Assembly (NCBI GenBank): GCA_964487255.1
Contig: CAZAQV010000002.1
Location: forward strand, 186,001 to 250,000
DNA from: CAZAQV01 sp964487255
GTDB lineage: Bacteria; Myxococcota_A; Polyangia; Polyangiales; CAZAQV01
DNA length: 64,000 nt
Reading direction: 5' to 3'
The position numbers and the translations under genes were made by a program. Position 1 is the stretch's first letter; each line of letters begins with the position of its first letter. Positions 1 through 7,547 of this stretch are shown here, in pieces. The notes beneath the pieces were generated by a model, which saw only the letters and a program-made list of their open reading frames with translations, did no database searches and had not been told where the DNA came from.

Positions 1-548
1 GTCCCGCAAGCATCGCAGGCATCAGCCTACTCGGCGCGGGCGTGGCCGCCGTTGGCATGGGCTGGGGGCTGCACTTCGAGCGCGCGAGCGCAGGCGACCA
101 ATGGGCGATGCTCAGCGATCCTGCACACCCCGAATACCTCACTCGCCAACAGGCCTGGCTCGACAAGCGCTGGACGGGTTGGCTAATCGGTGGAGTGGGA
201 TCGATCTCGGCGTCCCTCGGTGCGGGGCTGCTCGCAAGCCGCCTCGAAGGTCCTGACTGGTGGACGTGGGCGCTGGGCGGAGTCGGGCTGGTGCTCGGCG
301 GATGGGGCGTCATCGACATAACGGGAGGCGCGATCTGTGATCCAGCCGTGGGCACATTCTCGGACGTTTGTGTCCGCGATGAGCAGGCTATCGGCCGGGG
401 GCTACTGCTGACGTCGACCGGCTTACCGCTCGTGAGCTTCGCGCTATCTGCCGCGCTGTTCTCAGGCGCCGACGAGCAACGCGGAACGCAAGTTTCTTTG
501 GAAATGAGCCAGACTCGCGCGATGCTCCGGCTCGGAGGCTTTCTATGA
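1..548 (+). CDS. membrane protein, 5' end outside the window
   Basis: The reading frame is open to the left window edge. A GTG lies at 42, but the codons before it are stop-free and encode a hydrophobic Ile/Ala/Gly/Leu run, so the gene probably begins outside the window. At least four hydrophobic segments are visible, including ones starting WTGWLIGG, WWTWALGG and GRGLLLTS, so this is the C-terminal part of a polytopic inner-membrane protein. The stop overlaps the start of the next gene (a PEGA protein) by 4 bp (ATGA), which implies translational coupling. No family was recognised. PEGA proteins with C-terminal membrane helices are common partners of such genes in myxobacteria, but that is background knowledge and is not shown here. 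Confidence 0.7.
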   Translation, partial: PASIAGISLLGAGVAAVGMGWGLHFERASAGDQWAMLSDPAHPEYLTRQQAWLDKRWTGWLIGGVGSISASLGAGLLASRLEGPDWWTWALGGVGLVLGGWGVIDITGGAICDPAVGTFSDVCVRDEQAIGRGLLLTSTGLPLVSFALSAALFSGADEQRGTQVSLEMSQTRAMLRLGGFL

Positions 549-1507
549 GACCGCTTAGCGCATGTCTGTTCTGCTGTGTCGCGTTCGCAACGTCCGCCGA
601 GCTTGCGACGGCGCAAGTGCCCGAGGGGACGGTGGTGACGCTCGCGCCCGGGGGTGACGCGCCCGAGACCGAACGCGAAGCTGCGCTTCGCACGCTTGAG
701 CAAAGCATTGTCAGCTCCGACCTCAACCCGGTCTTTGTGGCTGCTCTTGCATCGGTGGTCGGAGACAAAGGGCTCGCCACCTGTTCGGAAAGTGACTGTG
801 CGCTGCGGGCCGCCACACAGACGAACGCACTTGCGATCGCAGGCGTCAGCGTTTGGCAAAAGGGCCGTTCGCGTAAACAAACAACGATCACCATCACTTG
901 GCGTGACCTGATGACTCCGAACGCTGAAGAGCAGTTCACCGACATCCCGCTCATCGGCAGCCTGAGCATCGATGAAGCAGTGGCCTCCGGTGTTGCGAAG
1001 TTTATCGCGCAAGATGACGATACCGTGCTGGTGTCGATCGACTCCGACCCACAGGGCGCCGCAGCCACCATCGACGGAAAGCCATTGGGCAAGACGCCGC
1101 TCGAGGTGAAGCTCAAGCCGGGCGGTCATGAACTCACGCTGATGCTCGATGACCGTTACCAACCGTCGCGCCAGGCCATCATGGTCGCGGTCACGAGTAC
1201 GCGTTTCGAGGTGCCACTTGAGCGCAAGGTCGAGCTGGTGACGCCGACCGAGTCTGTCGACGAGCCGGGCGAGGCATCCAGCTCACTCAACACCATCGTC
1301 GGTGCCGCGCTACTCGTCGCAGGCGCCGGCATGATGGCCTACGGCGTCTATGCGCTTAGCGTCGATGGGGATACGCGGCTCACCTCCGAAGACGGCGAAC
1401 AAGAGTGGAAAGTGCGCAACACGGCGGGGCTCGGAGTGGGCTTCGTCATCGCAGGCGGTCTAAGCGCAGCTGCCGGGGGCCTATTGTCTTTTTCGCAGCC
1501 GTTTTGA
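545..1507 (+). CDS. PEGA-domain membrane protein
   Basis: A 320-aa protein with a cleavable-type signal sequence (MRPLSACLFCCVAFATSA, residues 1-24). Residues about 30-155 form an exported alpha/beta region with a Cys pair (TCSESDC). A PEGA domain follows at about 162-225, with the typical VSIDSDPQGAAATIDGKPLG opening and LKPGGHELTL core. Two hydrophobic segments near 250-270 and 298-317 end the protein. PEGA domains are small beta-rich modules thought to sit in the cell envelope. The start is fixed by the ATGA overlap with the upstream membrane-protein gene. The stop abuts the stop of the next gene on the other strand with no spacer. Function beyond envelope localisation is unknown. Confidence 0.85.
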   Translation: MRPLSACLFCCVAFATSAELATAQVPEGTVVTLAPGGDAPETEREAALRTLEQSIVSSDLNPVFVAALASVVGDKGLATCSESDCALRAATQTNALAIAGVSVWQKGRSRKQTTITITWRDLMTPNAEEQFTDIPLIGSLSIDEAVASGVAKFIAQDDDTVLVSIDSDPQGAAATIDGKPLGKTPLEVKLKPGGHELTLMLDDRYQPSRQAIMVAVTSTRFEVPLERKVELVTPTESVDEPGEASSSLNTIVGAALLVAGAGMMAYGVYALSVDGDTRLTSEDGEQEWKVRNTAGLGVGFVIAGGLSAAAGGLLSFSQPF

Positions 1508-1813
1508 CTAGGTGTCTTCGAGGTCCAAAAGGCGCTGCTCGTGGTCGTCCACTCGTGCGCGAATCGCACCGCTTTGTACGACCAAGCCCTTGAGTTCAAG
1601 CACAGCGCCAGCCACGTCTTTGATCTCGGTTGAGATGCGAATCTCCATGTGCCGAAGATGCTGCCGTAACGCCGACCGCTCCTGCGCGGCATGCTCAAGC
1701 CCTTGGCCGTTCGTTTCAACCTGCATTCGGACATCGGCCACGTCTTTACGGACATCGGCCACGTCTTTACGGACCTCTTGCAGCAGACGAATTGTGTGGT
1801 TCTCGACTGTCAT
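1508..1813 (-). CDS. small coiled-coil protein
   Basis: A 101-aa, highly charged protein with no signal peptide or membrane segment. Nearly the whole length has heptad-like spacing of hydrophobic residues. The segment RKDVADVRKDVADV is an exact 7-residue duplication, encoded by a 21-bp tandem repeat at about 1739-1780. A good Shine-Dalgarno (AAGGAG) lies about 8 nt before the ATG. It resembles the widespread short all-helical proteins that form trimers or oligomers, but no family with a known role was recognised. Its 3' end abuts that of the PEGA gene. It is monocistronic on its strand. Confidence 0.7.
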   Translation of the reverse strand: MTVENHTIRLLQEVRKDVADVRKDVADVRMQVETNGQGLEHAAQERSALRQHLRHMEIRISTEIKDVAGAVLELKGLVVQSGAIRARVDDHEQRLLDLEDT

Positions 1814-2044
1814 GTTGGCGTTCTCCTTATTGTAGCACTACGTGTCTCCATCACTGCAACGCCGAGGCCAGCTGCTTTTCTCAATCATTCTCAACTTAGT
1901 CTCGGTCTTTACGCCAGACTCGCTCGCCAGGGAAACGCCACATGGCGAACCGTCTGCGCGCGTGAAGGCGTGAGCCACCTGCTTTCGCCAGAGCTTGGCG
2001 GCTTAATTGCGCAGGCCGCAGCTCCGACTAAGCTGCTTTGCACG

Positions 2045-3103
2045 ATGCGCTTCGTATTGCTTTGCTCTTTGCTTGGACTCGCTGTTGGATGCCTCCCCGA
2101 AGATGAGGAGCGCTGCTATGGCGCCAGCGATCCAGATCGGCCCGATATGCCTCACCTCGTACTCAACGAGGCCACGGGAGCGTGTGTGCGTGTCGACGGC
2201 GGTACGGAAAAGGATGCGTCGATGGATAGTGATGTGCCGGACGAGTCGGTGCCCGAGTGCAGCGAAGACAACGCATGCACGGATCGAGGCAAGGCGCGCT
2301 GCAATCAAGGCGTGTGCCAAGCGTGTTCCGACCACAGCCACTGCGCACAGTTTACCGACACACCCGTGTGCAAAGACGGTCGCTGCAACCAATGCGCCAC
2401 CAACATTCAATGCACGAGCCCCGGCGCTGCGAAGTGCTTCGCGGGCTCATGTACCCAATGCGAGCTCGACACCGACTGTAGTCACCTCGAAGGCACAAGC
2501 ATCTGCCACGACGGCAGCTGCGTCGAATGCACCGCACAAAAAGACGCCGCTTGCACCGGCGTGTGCGTCATCGAGCCGCTCACTGAGGCGCAATCCCCCT
2601 TCACCTGCGATGACGACCTGAGCGCCGATAGTGCAGGCTCCTGCACGCCGTGTGTCGCCTCGAAGCAATGCAGCGGCGGTCGCGTGTGCGTGTCCATGCG
2701 CAAGGCCGAAGTCGAACTCGGCAACTTCTGCTTGTGGCCCGAAGATGCCGTCGCGGGGCCGGATGGCGACTGTCTGAGCACGCGCCCATACATCCAGGCC
2801 GAAGCGCTCACGCCCGTCGAGGGTGGCGATGCCATCTCGGTCTGCTCTTTACGACTCACCACCTGCCAGGGCCTCGCAGATTTCTCCGCCAAAGACTGCA
2901 TGACCCTCGACGAAACCGGCGACGCCCTATGCGGCGCCGAAGGCGTCGAGGACGGCTACTGCATCAAGTTCAACGACGCCAACAACCAATGCACCGTCCC
3001 GTGCGGCTCTGCCAACGATTGTCCCGTCAACTTCGATACCTGCGCCGAGCCCGCGAGTCGTACAGTTGGCGGGCAGAAGGTTTGCGGGTTCACGAGCAAC
3101 TGA
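2045..3103 (+). CDS. Cys-rich lipoprotein
   Basis: The frame opens at 1691, but the lipoprotein signal MRFVLLCSLLGLAVGC places the real start at 2045 (352 aa). The lipobox is LAVGC. After it comes a module with the pattern C-Y..DP.RPD.PH..N...G.CVRV, which recurs in the lipoprotein at 5723-7522. A short Asp/Ser linker then leads to several Cys-rich repeats of the type CNQGVCQACSDHSHC and CKDGRCNQCATNIQC (about residues 75-190), and a C-terminal disulfide-rich region ends the protein. Such repeats are typical of surface lipoproteins of myxobacteria. The ligand or partner is unknown. The gene is followed by a repeat array rather than another gene. Confidence 0.8.
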   Translation: MRFVLLCSLLGLAVGCLPEDEERCYGASDPDRPDMPHLVLNEATGACVRVDGGTEKDASMDSDVPDESVPECSEDNACTDRGKARCNQGVCQACSDHSHCAQFTDTPVCKDGRCNQCATNIQCTSPGAAKCFAGSCTQCELDTDCSHLEGTSICHDGSCVECTAQKDAACTGVCVIEPLTEAQSPFTCDDDLSADSAGSCTPCVASKQCSGGRVCVSMRKAEVELGNFCLWPEDAVAGPDGDCLSTRPYIQAEALTPVEGGDAISVCSLRLTTCQGLADFSAKDCMTLDETGDALCGAEGVEDGYCIKFNDANNQCTVPCGSANDCPVNFDTCAEPASRTVGGQKVCGFTSN

Positions 3104-3128
3104 CGCCGGACAAATCGGGACACAAGGG

Positions 3129-3371
3129 GACGATCTTCGTCTTTTCGTCTTTCGATCGTGTGATGCGGCATCGGGACGATCTTCGTCTTTTCGTCTTTCG
3201 ATCGTGTGATGCGGCATCGGGACGATCTTCGTCTTTCGGGCGTGAGCATCCAGGCTCGCGGTCGATGAAACAAGGAGACGATCTTCGTCTTTTCGTCCTG
3301 CGGTCGGCACGACGGGGCATTGCGGTACAGATACAAGAGGCCGATCTTCGCCCTTTCGTCTTTCGGGCATA
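3129..3371. repeat. degenerate tandem repeat, about 46-bp period
   Basis: Five copies of a core GACGATCTTCGTCTTTTCGTC begin near 3129, 3175, 3221, 3277 and 3340. The first two units are identical over the full 46 bp, including the tail ATCGTGTGATGCGGCATC; later units diverge and the spacing stretches to 56 and 63 bp. Each core of the first four units contains GACGA-TCT-TCGTC, a 5-bp stem with a 3-nt loop. The array lies just downstream of the Cys-rich lipoprotein. No coding frame through it looks genuine; the Lys/Arg/Asp-rich minus-strand ORFs are products of the repeat. Confidence 0.85.
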
Positions 3372-3682
3372 GGCCCCCGCGTTCGCGGTCGCATCCACGA
3401 ACGACCCAGGTCGGCATTGTCGGGTGGTGCGTAACTGTGACGGGTGGCGCGCCAGCTGGCGTCGATCGGCGGCGTACTAAGTCGCTGAGCAACAACAAAG
3501 GCCTTCTTGTCGGGCAAAGAAGAAATGAGCCAAGTCGAGCGTCACTGCAGCAAACATCTGCGGGTTGCGGAGCGGCTCAAGCATCGGACCACGAAGGTTC
3601 GCGGACATCGGCAGCTCACCACGCGCGCCATCGGAAAACACTCCGTGCTTGCGCGAGAGCAGGCTCCCTTCATCGCTAACAA
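3372..3682. other. intergenic region without a supported gene
   Basis: Between the repeat array and the VapC-like gene there is about 310 bp with no ORF that I can support. A minus-strand frame at 3477-3689 (70 codons) runs into the toxin gene end, but it has no recognisable motif, no ribosome binding site, and could be a gene remnant. No RNA gene was seen. Confidence 0.4.
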
Positions 3683-4075
3683 CTACCACTCTTCTACCCG
3701 TAGCCCTGGCACCCGGTGGAACTCGCTGGTGTTGCGCGTCACCAAAGTTGCTTTGGCATTGAGGGCAGTCGCTGCAATCATGAGATCGTTTGCCCCGATC
3801 GGCCGACCCTCGCGCTGTAGCTGCGCACGGATGACGCCGTAGTGCAGCGCAGCGTCATCCTCAAAAGGTAGGGACTCCATTTCGGCGCAGAATCGGGTCA
3901 AGCGATCCAGGTTTTCGGCTACCCGATCGGAATTGCGCACACCAAAATGAAGCTCGGCGACCACCACGCTGCAAAGCACGACGTCAGCGGGGCTACGCTC
4001 TAGAAGCTTCGAAGCGAGAGTTCGATCGGAGCCGTTGATGAGCGGAACGCAAATATTGGTGTCGAGCAAGAACAT
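3683..4075 (-). CDS. VapC-like PIN-domain toxin
   Basis: A 130-aa PIN-domain ribonuclease of the VapC type, normally a Mg-dependent endonuclease of tRNA or rRNA that inhibits translation. The acidic catalytic positions are all visible: the N-terminal FLLDTNICV (Asp5), the Glu of VVAELHFGV (about residue 43), and the GANDLMIAA motif (Asp about 97), followed by the TRNTSEF strand near the C terminus. Length is normal for the family and the protein looks intact. It lies 6 bp downstream of the antitoxin gene and is cotranscribed with it from the promoter at 4313-4341. Regulation is expected through the antitoxin-toxin complex on that promoter. Confidence 0.9.
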   Translation of the reverse strand: MFLLDTNICVPLINGSDRTLASKLLERSPADVVLCSVVVAELHFGVRNSDRVAENLDRLTRFCAEMESLPFEDDAALHYGVIRAQLQREGRPIGANDLMIAATALNAKATLVTRNTSEFHRVPGLRVEEW

Positions 4076-4081
4076 CGCCGG

Positions 4082-4306
4082 CTAATCCAGTGATGGAATG
4101 TGCTCAGGCGGAGGATCGGGCGGTGCGACGACATCGCCTGTGCCGCGATTGAGGAGGTCTACAAAGGTGTGCGACCACTGTGGCGGAGCCGTCTCCCGCG
4201 CCAGCAAATCGCCGATGAAAGCCGATAGGCTTCGATTGGCCCGCCGAGCCGCGTCTCGGGCTTTCTTTGCAACGTCGTCTGGAAGATACACCGTAATCTG
4301 GGCCAT
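4082..4306 (-). CDS. VapB-like antitoxin (ribbon-helix-helix)
   Basis: A 74-aa protein that starts with a ribbon-helix-helix fold: a beta strand MAQITVYLPDD, then a basic helix (VAKKARDAARRANRSLSAF). The C-terminal half is Pro/Asp-rich and would be the toxin-neutralising tail. It is expected to bind operator DNA as a dimer and to inhibit the adjacent PIN toxin. It is the first gene of the module, 6 bp before the toxin. The predicted transcription start coincides with the first base of its ATG, so it may be translated from a leaderless message. Confidence 0.85.
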   Translation of the reverse strand: MAQITVYLPDDVAKKARDAARRANRSLSAFIGDLLARETAPPQWSHTFVDLLNRGTGDVVAPPDPPPEHIPSLD

Positions 4307-4312
4307 TATCTA

Positions 4313-4341
4313 AGTATAAGTGTCCACATATACCATAGCAA
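4313..4341 (-). promoter_or_regulatory. sigma-70 type promoter of the VapBC pair
   Basis: On the minus strand TTGCTA (4336-4341) and TATACT (4313-4318) are separated by exactly 17 bp. The -10 box matches 5 of 6 consensus bases and the -35 box 4 of 6. Six bases separate the -10 box from the antitoxin ATG (A at 4306), which is where transcription should begin. No Shine-Dalgarno fits in that space. Confidence 0.65.
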
Positions 4342-4365
4342 GGCTTCGGCCGGCGGGGGTCGTCT

Positions 4366-4581
4366 TTAGCTCTGAGCTTGCGCGGGCGCTTTGAGTTTGC
4401 GAACCCCTTTGACAACACTGCGAATGCCAAGGGCGAACATCAGCGTACCGAGGATGAGGGCCATGTTGAGGCCTGCCTGATAGGCTGCGTTCGCAACAGG
4501 CGGTGCTGGCGCAAGAAGCTTGCTGACAAGAATGCCTGCGCCCCAGAGGGTTCCGATGGTTCCGAAAATGATGGCTCGCAT
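4366..4581 (-). CDS. small two-helix membrane protein
   Basis: A 71-aa protein with two predicted membrane helices (residues about 4-22, IIFGTIGTLWGAGILVS, and about 35-55, LNMALILGTLMFALGIRSV) and a short Lys-rich C-terminal tail. A Shine-Dalgarno (AGAAAGGA) precedes the ATG at good spacing. It lies downstream of the peptidoglycan-binding-like gene on the same strand, about 160 bp away. No family was recognised. Small hydrophobic proteins of this sort next to an exported cell-wall-active protein can be holin-like or immunity-like, but nothing in the sequence proves that. Confidence 0.6.
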   Translation of the reverse strand: MRAIIFGTIGTLWGAGILVSKLLAPAPPVANAAYQAGLNMALILGTLMFALGIRSVVKGVRKLKAPAQAQS

Positions 4582-4740
4582 GGTGGGTCCTTTCTGCCGA
4601 GTCTTGGCGAATGTGAACCTCTATCGGTATCTCGCCCGCGTCGGTTGCGAGTATTTTTGGCAAAACGTGCAGATTGAGCCATGCGTCGGGGCACAACAGT
4701 GCTCAAAAGCCCTCGGGAGAGGGCTCATGTCGTGCGGTGA

Positions 4741-5604
4741 TCAGCGCTTTATCGGTAGCTTCACGGGGAGCTGCCATTCCAAGTAGGTCCGAACGACCTG
4801 ACCGGCGACGGAACCTCCTCCATAGCTAACGGTGTCTTTGTTGACCGATTCGTTCCCACCGATCGCAGTGCGAACCACGTTGGTCAACCCGTATGACACA
4901 CTGTCGCCAAGCCCTGCGCCAATGTTGGTCACTAGTTGAAGCGCACCGTCGTGCGAGGTGTCGATCGCGTCGGTCCAACGCGCAGGGATAGACACGGGCT
5001 CAGTCTTCGACTTCGACGGCTGACAATCGATTTCAGCGCGCGGAACGCGTCGCACCGTCACTTGCACCTGTTGCTGCAGCTTTTGGATGTCCGATAGCGG
5101 ATCAGCAGGCAAAGGTGGCTCTTCGAAAAGCGCACGGCGCGTCTCGGCATTGAGGCAGCCGGTAACTCCGAGGCCTCGTAGCGTTTGAAATTTCTCGATA
5201 CGTGCCGTTGTGCTGGCGCCACGAATACCATCAAGCTCGAGCGGCTTATCGTGCGCAAAAACCTCGTTGAGCGCACGTTGCGCACGCAAGGTCGTCGGAT
5301 TGTTGCGGTAGAGTTCGTCCTTGCTCACTTTAGTAGTGTCGTGCACCTCCACCATGTCGTCGCACGCCTCGGTTTCAGTGAACTTGGCCGCGGCCTCGGC
5401 GATGACCTTGAGCGTCTTTGAGTCGGCCTCGCCCGTCCGCGGAAGACCGTGACGGTACTGAAACTGTTCGATTTCGTCGCGCGACATGTTGCAGGCTTGC
5501 TGGTGAGCGTGCGCATCGGTCGATCCCTGGGTTGACTCTACCGGAGCGTCGAAACCCACTTGCCCACGGGAGCAATGCGTTTGCTGAGTTTGAATCATGG
5601 TCAT
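4741..5604 (-). CDS. peptidoglycan-binding-like protein with pre-toxin-like C terminus
   Basis: A 287-aa protein with no signal peptide and a clear ribosome binding site (AAGGATGAAGAA before ATG). Two regions resemble PG_binding_1 repeats: around residues 45-70 (IEQFQYRHGLPRTGEADS) and around 130-160 (IEKFQTLRGLGVTGCLNAET). The C-terminal 60 residues hold GAGLGDSVSYGLTNVVRTAI and then SVNKDTVSYGGGSVAGQ. This resembles the linker that often precedes toxin domains in Rhs and other polymorphic toxins, but no toxin domain follows and the protein ends after about 15 more residues. It could be a secreted effector or phage-related protein. The downstream gene is a small membrane protein that might act with it. 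Only the repeat assignment is reasonably supported. Confidence 0.6.
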   Translation of the reverse strand: MTMIQTQQTHCSRGQVGFDAPVESTQGSTDAHAHQQACNMSRDEIEQFQYRHGLPRTGEADSKTLKVIAEAAAKFTETEACDDMVEVHDTTKVSKDELYRNNPTTLRAQRALNEVFAHDKPLELDGIRGASTTARIEKFQTLRGLGVTGCLNAETRRALFEEPPLPADPLSDIQKLQQQVQVTVRRVPRAEIDCQPSKSKTEPVSIPARWTDAIDTSHDGALQLVTNIGAGLGDSVSYGLTNVVRTAIGGNESVNKDTVSYGGGSVAGQVVRTYLEWQLPVKLPIKR

Positions 5605-5722
5605 TTCTTCATCCTTTCGATGTGGAGATCTGTGTTGGACCGTTATCGAACTGGATTCGTCTCGGTTGCGTTATGGATTGCCCTGGTTGCTGGCAAAGTC
5701 CCGGTTGACTAGGGTACCGTCC

Positions 5723-7522
5723 ATGATTCGGACCTGGGTCTTGCCGTTATTCTCTCTCTCCATGCTAGGCGCACTGGGGTGCACGTCGAAGCCTCCAGTT
5801 TGTTACGACGAAGACGACCCAGGGCGACCGGATGGTCCACACGTCCTACGCAACAGTGACGGTGAATGCGTCCGCGTGAGCAGCATCGATGGCGACGCGG
5901 GGCTCGACAGCGGCGCCGACGCAAAAACGGACGCCGCCATCCCGAATCCGGCGTTGCTTTCGACCCTCACACTTGCGTCGCCCGCAACGCTCGCCGAGAA
6001 ATTCGACTCCACACAAACGAACTACAGCGCCCACTCGCCCTTTCTCGCGCATGAACTTTACCTCACAGCCACCGCCATCGAGGGCACCAGCATCACCATC
6101 GGGGGACAAGAAGCCATCAGTGGCCAAACAGTGGTGCTCCCGCTGCCCACCGGCCAAAGCCAGATCGAGGTTGTGGCCCGTTCGCCGGGCCTCACCGATC
6201 GTCCGTACACGATCACCGTCACGCGCGCGGCCACCCTTGAGGAAGGCAGTTATTTCAAAGCGTCAAACAGTGACCCGAGCGATGCCTTCGGGAGCGCAGT
6301 GGCACTCGATGGCGACTGGCTCGCAATCGGTGCGCTTGTCGAAGCTAGCGGTGACACCGGCAACAATGCGAACCAAAACAACAACGAGTCGATCGGCGCA
6401 GGCGCGGTCTACATCTTCGCTCGTAGCGGAACGTCTTGGGAGCAAGTCGCTTACATCAAGCCATCCCTCAAAGAAGTAAACTTTGGTCGCGCCTTGGCGC
6501 TGAGCGGGGATACACTCGCTGTCGGCTGTGTGGACCGCGTGTACATCTTTCGTTACAACGGCCAACAGTGGTCTGAAGAAGCGCACGTCCGCTCGGAGAA
6601 CTTCGATGCGGATGACAACTTCGGCTACGCCGTAAGCATTTTCAAAGACACTCTCCTCGTTGGGGCACCTGACGAGGCCAGTATGGCGAACACCATCGGT
6701 GGAGACGGCAGCAACAATGATGCACCGAAATCCGGGGCCGCCTATGTTTTTCAGCGTTCCGGCAGTCAATGGAATCAGCAAGCGTACATCAAAGGCTCAA
6801 AATCACAGGAAATGGGCGCATTCGGCACCTCGGTGGCGTTGCAAACCGACACGCTCATCATCGGTTCGAGCGGAGAACGAAACACTTTTGAGGGCGCGGG
6901 CTCGGCGTACATCTTTCAACGAAAAGACAACACGTGGGAAGAGATACAGCGCCTCTCGGCCTCGAACCCGGGTAACGGTGACGAGTTCGGCAAAAGCGTT
7001 GCCCTCGCAGGAGATCTCATCGTAATCGGCGCTAGCTCTGAGTCGAGTTCTTCGCAGGGCGTCAATGGAGACCAATCCAACAATAGCGCAGAAGCTTCGG
7101 GCGCTGTCTACCTGTTCGACAAACAAGACCTCAAGTGGCAGCAGAAGGCCTACCTCAAAGCCTCCAACACCAATGCCGGGGACGGGTTCGGCGAGAGCGT
7201 TTCGACCGATGGGCAGTTCGTGGTCGTGGGCGCTCCCCGCGAGGGTAGCCATAGTCCCGGCATCGGTGGCGACCAACTCGACAACAGTCGCAGCGCAGCT
7301 GGCGCTGTCTACTTGTTCGAGCGACAAGAGGCAGGCTGGAAACAAGTTCACTACATCAAAAGTCGCCTGCCCTTCGATAACGGAAACTTTGGTTCAGCCA
7401 CCGCTTTGAACAGAGGCACGTTACTTGTGGGTGAGCGCGGAGAAGGGCGAAACGCCAGGGGCGTCGATTCAGCGACTGCAGGCGAACTGCTGTACTCCGG
7501 CGCGGCGTTTTCCTTCCGGTAA
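5723..7522 (+). CDS. FG-GAP repeat lipoprotein with cadherin-like domain
   Basis: Start chosen at 5723 because MIRTWVLPLFSLSMLGALGC is a lipoprotein signal (599 aa); the open frame runs further upstream without a motif. The mature protein begins with the C-Y..DP.RPD.PH..N..G.CVRV module also found in the 2045-3103 lipoprotein. A cadherin-like beta-sandwich follows (about residues 75-165, LSTLTLASPATLAEKF to PYTITVTRA). Then come about seven FG-GAP-type repeats of the form GDxFGxSVALxGDxLxxGA...GAVYxF to the C terminus, which should form a beta-propeller like integrin alpha. It is likely a surface or periplasmic binding protein; the ligand is unknown. It is divergent from the peptidoglycan-binding-like gene. 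Confidence 0.85.
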   Translation: MIRTWVLPLFSLSMLGALGCTSKPPVCYDEDDPGRPDGPHVLRNSDGECVRVSSIDGDAGLDSGADAKTDAAIPNPALLSTLTLASPATLAEKFDSTQTNYSAHSPFLAHELYLTATAIEGTSITIGGQEAISGQTVVLPLPTGQSQIEVVARSPGLTDRPYTITVTRAATLEEGSYFKASNSDPSDAFGSAVALDGDWLAIGALVEASGDTGNNANQNNNESIGAGAVYIFARSGTSWEQVAYIKPSLKEVNFGRALALSGDTLAVGCVDRVYIFRYNGQQWSEEAHVRSENFDADDNFGYAVSIFKDTLLVGAPDEASMANTIGGDGSNNDAPKSGAAYVFQRSGSQWNQQAYIKGSKSQEMGAFGTSVALQTDTLIIGSSGERNTFEGAGSAYIFQRKDNTWEEIQRLSASNPGNGDEFGKSVALAGDLIVIGASSESSSSQGVNGDQSNNSAEASGAVYLFDKQDLKWQQKAYLKASNTNAGDGFGESVSTDGQFVVVGAPREGSHSPGIGGDQLDNSRSAAGAVYLFERQEAGWKQVHYIKSRLPFDNGNFGSATALNRGTLLVGERGEGRNARGVDSATAGELLYSGAAFSFR

Positions 7523-7547
7523 CGCGGTGAGCGATGGAACAAGCCGC

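Noticed and set aside
388..1116. 242-codon minus-strand ORF
   Set aside because: It overlaps the membrane-protein and PEGA genes fully, with Ser/Arg-rich antisense composition and no motif.
3129..3371. CRISPR array
   Set aside because: Units are degenerate with uneven spacing, no unique spacers of constant size, and no cas gene in the window.
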